Below are positions 62,745-64,000 of a stretch of DNA of 64,000 bases, piece by piece; the first letter of the stretch is position 1; each line of letters starts with the position of its first letter. The stretch is from Nothophaeocryptopus gaeumannii (taxonomy: Eukaryota; Ascomycota; Dothideomycetes; Mycosphaerellales; Mycosphaerellaceae), in NCBI GenBank assembly GCA_031771865.1, contig JASISA010000041.1:992001-1056000 (forward strand). The letters run 5' to 3'. The notes beneath the pieces were generated by a model. The model worked only from the letters and a program-made list of their open reading frames with translations. It was not told the DNA's origin and did no database searches. The translations under genes and the position numbers were made by a program.

Positions 62745-63928
62745 ATGTCCGACTTCAATATCACCGTGACAGAGGACGATCAAGACTTTCTGGCGCAGTA
62801 TGAGGTTGAGAAGATGCCTCCAATGCTATACCGAGTCCAGCTTGGCGGATCTCAAGCATATTTCGATGCCGGTAACCTACAAGCCAGATCAAATTATGCT
62901 CCTGCCGACATCTCTACTCTCACGGACTGCCTTCAGAGACATTTGAGATGGCATCTCTCCAAGACGGAAAGCTGTTTCATTTCCGTGTTTGATGATCCTT
63001 GGTGTGCGTTGGCATGGGGCGAGCATCGAGCACAGCAGAGACGGCCTGGCGAACGAGACATTGAACTGTATGAAATTGATTCGCGGTCTTTGCGAACTGG
63101 TGCTCCTGGAGCTAAAGGGTTGCCTGGAATGGTCTTTCACGTTGATTCGCTTCTGACAGAAATTGGAATCACTCGACCAATCTATCTCAAGACACAGGAA
63201 CACGTCATTCTATATAAGATCCCAGCGAAGGCCATCAGATTCATGCAAAACATCTCCCAGCCGTCATTCGGAGGTAAGTTCACCGCCCATTCATCCCCGA
63301 GCGGGTGTCCGCTAACAGGAGTCTAGTGGAGTCCCTCAGAGGCATCGACATCGAACACTGCCAACACCAAGCAACACACGACGATAGTCATCGCACGATT
63401 TGCCTGACCTGTGCTTCTCAGGCCGTGATGCACCGGCATTTGGAGGCACGCAGAGTGGCATCTCAGCGGGCCACAGCGGAGAAGCAAGTCCTCAAAGCCG
63501 GTCTGACCGAACAGAAGCTGAAGACCCTCTTCTCTGGGTTCTGTCAAATTGCGTTCCGGGACACGGAGAACGCCGCATTTACTTTCACAGGGAATGGGCT
63601 TACGAACGGGATTGGGAAAGGGGCAGTGAATGGGAAGTCGAATGCGGCGCTCAGTGGAAACGGTGTTACCAACGGCAACGGAGCGACCACCAATGGGCAT
63701 ACCACGAGTAATGGAAACGGAGCGATCAATGGCCATGGAGACACGAATGGCTACGGTGCCGTCAAAGAGCGTAACTTCGCTCTCAACATTGACAATCATC
63801 AGGCCAGTGACTTTGCTCATGAAGACTTCGAGTGCGAGGAAGACGGGGAGAGCATCGCCAACGGAGGCGAAGTTGCTTTTGAAAATGGGTTCAGCAATGG
63901 GAACGGGCATATGGTGATCGAGTTTTGA
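62745..63928 (+). CDS. Fungal orphan protein with Asn-Gly-rich C-terminal tail
   Basis: Two exons, 62745-63273 and 63327-63928, over a 53-bp GTAAGT..TAG intron; 376 residues. The joint is PSFG-VESLRGI. Residues 25-175 (MPPMLYRVQLGGSQAYFDAG, LTDCLQRHLRWHLSKTESCFISVFDDPWCALAW, GMVFHVDSLL) suggest a globular domain resembling the fungal DUF7587 type (a conserved small domain with a 'HL.W....FIS.fdd...A' pattern); this is from memory and unverified. A helical part follows (ICLTCASQAVMHRHLEARR..., residues 200-255). The C-terminus (about 270-376) consists largely of Asn-Gly and Thr-Asn-Gly repeats (NGVTNGNGATTNGHTTSNG) with acidic ends, probably disordered. No signal peptide. Function unknown. Confidence 0.65.
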
Positions 63929-64000
63929 AAAAGTTATATGCACTGGGCTCGGGTGTCTGCTCTACTACTTCTGCGCTCTGTTTGTGGCTCGATTCAGCTG

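Noticed and set aside
1..64000. tRNA, rRNA or snRNA genes
   Set aside because: Sequences like GGTTCGA occur (for example near 2823 and 12423) but inside coding regions and without matching acceptor and D arms; no 5S or U6 core motif was found by eye.

Overview
This is a nuclear contig segment from a filamentous ascomycete (Pezizomycotina). The evidence is: most introns are 49-112 bp with GT..AG borders, ATP synthase subunit c is nuclear-encoded, there is a HET-domain gene, a GH81 glucanase, an Argonaute, a Zn2Cys6 regulator relic, and a DNA transposon carrying C-to-T/G-to-A decay typical of repeat-induced point mutation (RIP). Gene density (about 34 loci in 64 kb) and intron style suggest a Dothideomycete; that class assignment is inference.

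Left part (1-13.4 kb): housekeeping genes. APC3/Cdc27 (runs off the left edge), a TMEM208/Snd2 ER-targeting protein, an arylamine N-acetyltransferase, a lineage-restricted unknown protein, the cohesin subunit SMC3 with a CGCG-containing 12-bp palindrome in its promoter, and a membrane-anchored alpha/beta hydrolase.

Middle-left (13.4-26.3 kb): an accessory, decaying stretch. It holds an intact dienelactone-hydrolase-like gene, a secreted type-B carboxylesterase split by a 1,617-bp Tc1/mariner element (clear terminal inverted repeats, TA target duplication, transposase full of stops), an Ada-type DNA-repair/AraC protein, a flavin-reductase-fold protein, a frameshifted Zn2Cys6 regulator divergent from it, an HSL-type esterase with a GC-AG intron, a secreted alpha/beta hydrolase with a one-base frameshift, and a PAI2-like FMN-binding protein. 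Three of these eight genes are visibly broken.

Middle (26.3-46 kb): a tail-anchored inositol polyphosphate 5-phosphatase, an MCT-type MFS transporter, a GH13 oligo-1,6-glucosidase-like enzyme, an NTF2-fold protein divergent from a mitochondrial EngB-type GTPase, an Argonaute with an RGG-rich N-terminus, a secreted GH81 endo-beta-1,3-glucanase, a cyclase-family protein and a small secreted cysteine-rich protein.

Right part (46-64 kb): tRNA thiolation protein CTU1/NCS6, an F-box-like protein, the ESCRT-III protein VPS60, a SET/TPR-family relic, three nuclear genes for mitochondrial proteins (ATP9, QCR6, Mn-SOD), a one-pass membrane protein with a Ser-Pro-rich tail, a HET-domain protein and a protein with an Asn-Gly-rich tail. 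I found no rRNA, CRISPR or convincing tRNA gene. No wholly new multi-gene system is evident; the strongest unusual signals are the transposon-split esterase and the surrounding gene-decay corridor.
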